Position numbers and translations under genes: made by a program
NCBI GenBank assembly: GCA_020832415.1
Contig: JAFIES010000099.1
Location: 1-36,069 of the forward strand
DNA length: 36,069 nucleotides
Direction of reading: 5' to 3'
Origin: Balneolaceae bacterium
Lineage (GTDB): Bacteria > Bacteroidota > Rhodothermia > Balneolales > Balneolaceae
The notes under the pieces: generated by a model
Databases searched by the model: none
Told to the model about the DNA's origin: nothing
The model's input: the letters and a program-made list of their open reading frames with translations, nothing else
Shown here: one piece after another, positions 34,273 through 36,069 of the stretch
How the letters are laid out: each line of letters opens with the position of its first letter
Position numbering within the stretch: position 1 is the first letter of the stretch

Positions 34273-36069
34273 TTACTTTATTAATGAAATTTTTTGTACT
34301 TGAACCTGGTTCCCTGCCCTCAATCGAACCATGTACATTCCTGAGGCGAGATTACTTGCCTCAAACTTGGTGCGATACTGTCCGGTTGATTGATTTTCGT
34401 TTGCCAACACATGTACCCTTCTGCCGGATGCATCGAATACTTCAAGTGTTACGTGCGTATTCTCACCTATCTGATATTCTATTGTTGTTGCAGGATTAAA
34501 CGGATTTGGATAGCTCGGTAGAAGCTTATGCTCTGTAATACTCTCTGTTGTTTCAGATACTTTTTGAATCTCTATCACATCAACGGGATAATTCAGGTCA
34601 TGAGAGCGAAATCCACCGATCATCACGACTTCCTCACGGTTTCCTTCTCTTAATATTAACTGATACTCTTCACTGCCATGCTGATCGGATAAACGAATAT
34701 TTACCGGATATTCAGAAGCTTCAATAGTAAATGAGTCTCCGGCCGCCTGCAGAACTTTATAGCCTGACGCAGACCGTACATCTAAACCTATCTCCGGTGC
34801 CTTTGGCGGTAGAATGTATCTGTACCGTTCCCTCCGTGGCAGCTCCTCTCTTGAGAGGTACAATTTCTGTGAGCGCCCATCCGCACTTTCCACAGTAAGT
34901 GCAGGAAGTTCTTCTTGTCCCCCATCTATTAATTGATGAACTGAATACAGATCAGTTGATGCAGAAGCTAAAGCTTCATGTAAATTTAGTTCTATAGTGC
35001 CTGCCTCCTCAGCATGGAGCCAATATCCTTTGCCAGGTTCGAGTTCATCCGCTTCACTGTATTCACCGTTATCAAAGTGATAAACCGGCGCTTGCGTTAA
35101 TACTCCGGATGGATCGCCAATTTCAGCTACCGGCAAACTATATGCTATGCCCCCAATCATATTCCACCCTTCATTCAGAGATATACTCGTTTCCAGTACA
35201 CCTTCACCTCTGATTTCGATTTCTATGCTGCTATCGTCGTTCGATTTCATCCAGTAGCCATCCGCACCGTTTAGTGATTCAGCTACTTCATATCTGTCAG
35301 AGAAACTGAATGCTGTGATAGTTGAACCAAGTTGAACTGTGCCATTCAGCGGTTTGCTGACCATCTGCCAGGAGTCGTTTGATAAGATAAGCCCGTCAAA
35401 AAAGTTGACAGGATCCGTGGAGGCGCTCTCTTCTCCTGCTGCATTTACAGCGGTTACAGCGTAAAAGTTCGACTGGTCTGGAATATCGCTATCGGTAAAG
35501 CTGTTTGATGATCCCGGAATTTCTGTTAGCAGTTCAATATCACTGGGAGATGCCCCTCTGTAAACATGGAATATATCTACATTATTAGCAGAGGACTCCC
35601 ATTCAATTCTTACACCTTCATCAACAGCAATAACATCTGTGATTGATGGAGGATCAGGCACTATAGTATCAACTTCTTCAAATACAATTTGAGCGGTTTC
35701 TTCCAGCTCTATGCCTTGTACAGTTACTGTAACAGTCACTGTTTCCGCCGTGTTATTTGTTACCTGAACTTCGTATTCACCATTTCCTTCATTTGACAGA
35801 TCTGAAGCAAGTTCTGCACTGCCACTTAAACTGATCGAAAAACTACCGCTGCTAACATTTTCCATTGCATCGCCACTCTCATCAACCAGATTTATCGTAA
35901 CAGTTGAGGCGTCACTGCCATCTGCATCATGCGGACTGGTTGCCTCTACACTGGATGAGGATGCATCTACCACAGGATCATCCGGTTCTTCTTCCCGGAA
36001 TTCAATTTGCGGGGTATCATTCAGCTCCGTACCGTCAACAGTTACCGTTACAGTAACCGTTTGGGCAGT
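34273..36069 (-). CDS. T9SS cargo protein with Ig-like and fibronectin domains and C-terminal sorting domain (partial, N-terminus cut)
   Basis: The frame is open to the window edge; the 598 visible residues are the C-terminal part. In order they show two invasin/Big_1-like Ig repeats (TVTVTVTVDGTEL... and TVTVTVTVQGIEL, with SSVEATSPHDADGSDASTVT between), a fibronectin type III domain (PPSITDVIAVDEGVRIEW), two strand-rich units around WQMVSKPL and GWNMIGGI, a beta domain, and the type A sorting domain starting LPSYPNPFNPATTIEYQI and ending in MYMVRLRAG...KISLIK. The sorting domain directs passage through the type IX system and attachment to the surface, so this is a secreted, probably adhesive protein. 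No start codon or signal peptide is visible. The next gene starts 7 bases downstream. Confidence 0.9.
   Translation of the reverse strand, partial: TAQTVTVTVTVDGTELNDTPQIEFREEEPDDPVVDASSSSVEATSPHDADGSDASTVTINLVDESGDAMENVSSGSFSISLSGSAELASDLSNEGNGEYEVQVTNNTAETVTVTVTVQGIELEETAQIVFEEVDTIVPDPPSITDVIAVDEGVRIEWESSANNVDIFHVYRGASPSDIELLTEIPGSSNSFTDSDIPDQSNFYAVTAVNAAGEESASTDPVNFFDGLILSNDSWQMVSKPLNGTVQLGSTITAFSFSDRYEVAESLNGADGYWMKSNDDSSIEIEIRGEGVLETSISLNEGWNMIGGIAYSLPVAEIGDPSGVLTQAPVYHFDNGEYSEADELEPGKGYWLHAEEAGTIELNLHEALASASTDLYSVHQLIDGGQEELPALTVESADGRSQKLYLSREELPRRERYRYILPPKAPEIGLDVRSASGYKVLQAAGDSFTIEASEYPVNIRLSDQHGSEEYQLILREGNREEVVMIGGFRSHDLNYPVDVIEIQKVSETTESITEHKLLPSYPNPFNPATTIEYQIGENTHVTLEVFDASGRRVHVLANENQSTGQYRTKFEASNLASGMYMVRLRAGNQVQVQKISLIK

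Noticed and set aside
1-36069. CRISPR arrays, tRNA genes, rRNA genes, integrases and transposases
   Set aside because: No regularly spaced direct repeats, tRNA-like T-loop motifs or recombinase motifs were noticed on either strand. A covariance-model scan would be needed to exclude small RNAs.

Overview
The window looks like chromosomal DNA from a member of the Balneolota/Rhodothermota-Bacteroidota assemblage, most likely a marine or halophilic Balneolaceae-type bacterium. This rests on gene content, not on a marker gene. The signs are a C-terminal type IX secretion (T9SS) sorting domain, a FISUMP-domain lipoprotein, a TonB-dependent receptor with a carboxypeptidase-like N-terminal domain, many lipoproteins, an ECF sigma factor next to a membrane Ser/Thr kinase with TPR repeats, and weak Shine-Dalgarno signals. 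No rRNA, tRNA, CRISPR array, transposase or phage gene was seen.

Left third (1-12.6 kb): the tail of a SlyD-like FKBP prolyl isomerase with its terminator; a THUMP-domain RNA methyltransferase overlapping a small lipoprotein gene; a small membrane protein; a secreted metal-dependent amidohydrolase; and a PlsC-like acyltransferase. A decayed second copy of the 5' end of the acyltransferase gene lies on the far side of the amidohydrolase. A minus-strand operon follows: a 751-residue, extremely acidic, low-complexity protein, an acyl-CoA carboxylase carboxyltransferase (PccB type) and a Gfo/Idh/MocA oxidoreductase. Divergent from it is a two-gene unit with a lone CcmA-like ABC ATPase and an M29 aminopeptidase.

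Middle (11.8-22.8 kb): a TonB-dependent receptor with an overlapping downstream lipoprotein gene; a DUF1761 membrane protein with a TIP30-like NAD(P)-binding protein; a membrane-anchored alpha/beta hydrolase; an intergenic GC-rich inverted-repeat element; the disaggregase ClpB; and a YtcJ-like amidohydrolase lipoprotein.

Right third (22.8-36 kb): a block of secreted or surface proteins on the minus strand (an outer-membrane beta-barrel, a 905-residue Ig-like lipoprotein, two smaller lipoproteins and a FISUMP lipoprotein). It faces a plus-strand ECF sigma factor and Ser/Thr kinase-TPR pair. Two of the lipoprotein transcription units carry a near-identical 28-base upstream element (21 of 28 positions) with the dimensions of an ECF-type promoter, so this may be a surface-lipoprotein regulon controlled by the adjacent sigma/kinase pair. 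The kinase gene changes base composition abruptly at its membrane segment, and a broken TPR-like remnant follows it. The window ends in a T9SS cargo protein, cut by the edge, and a small lipoprotein.

Convergent gene pairs are packed very tightly (gaps of 3-34 bases). All functional calls are from reading motifs in the translations; no database search was possible.
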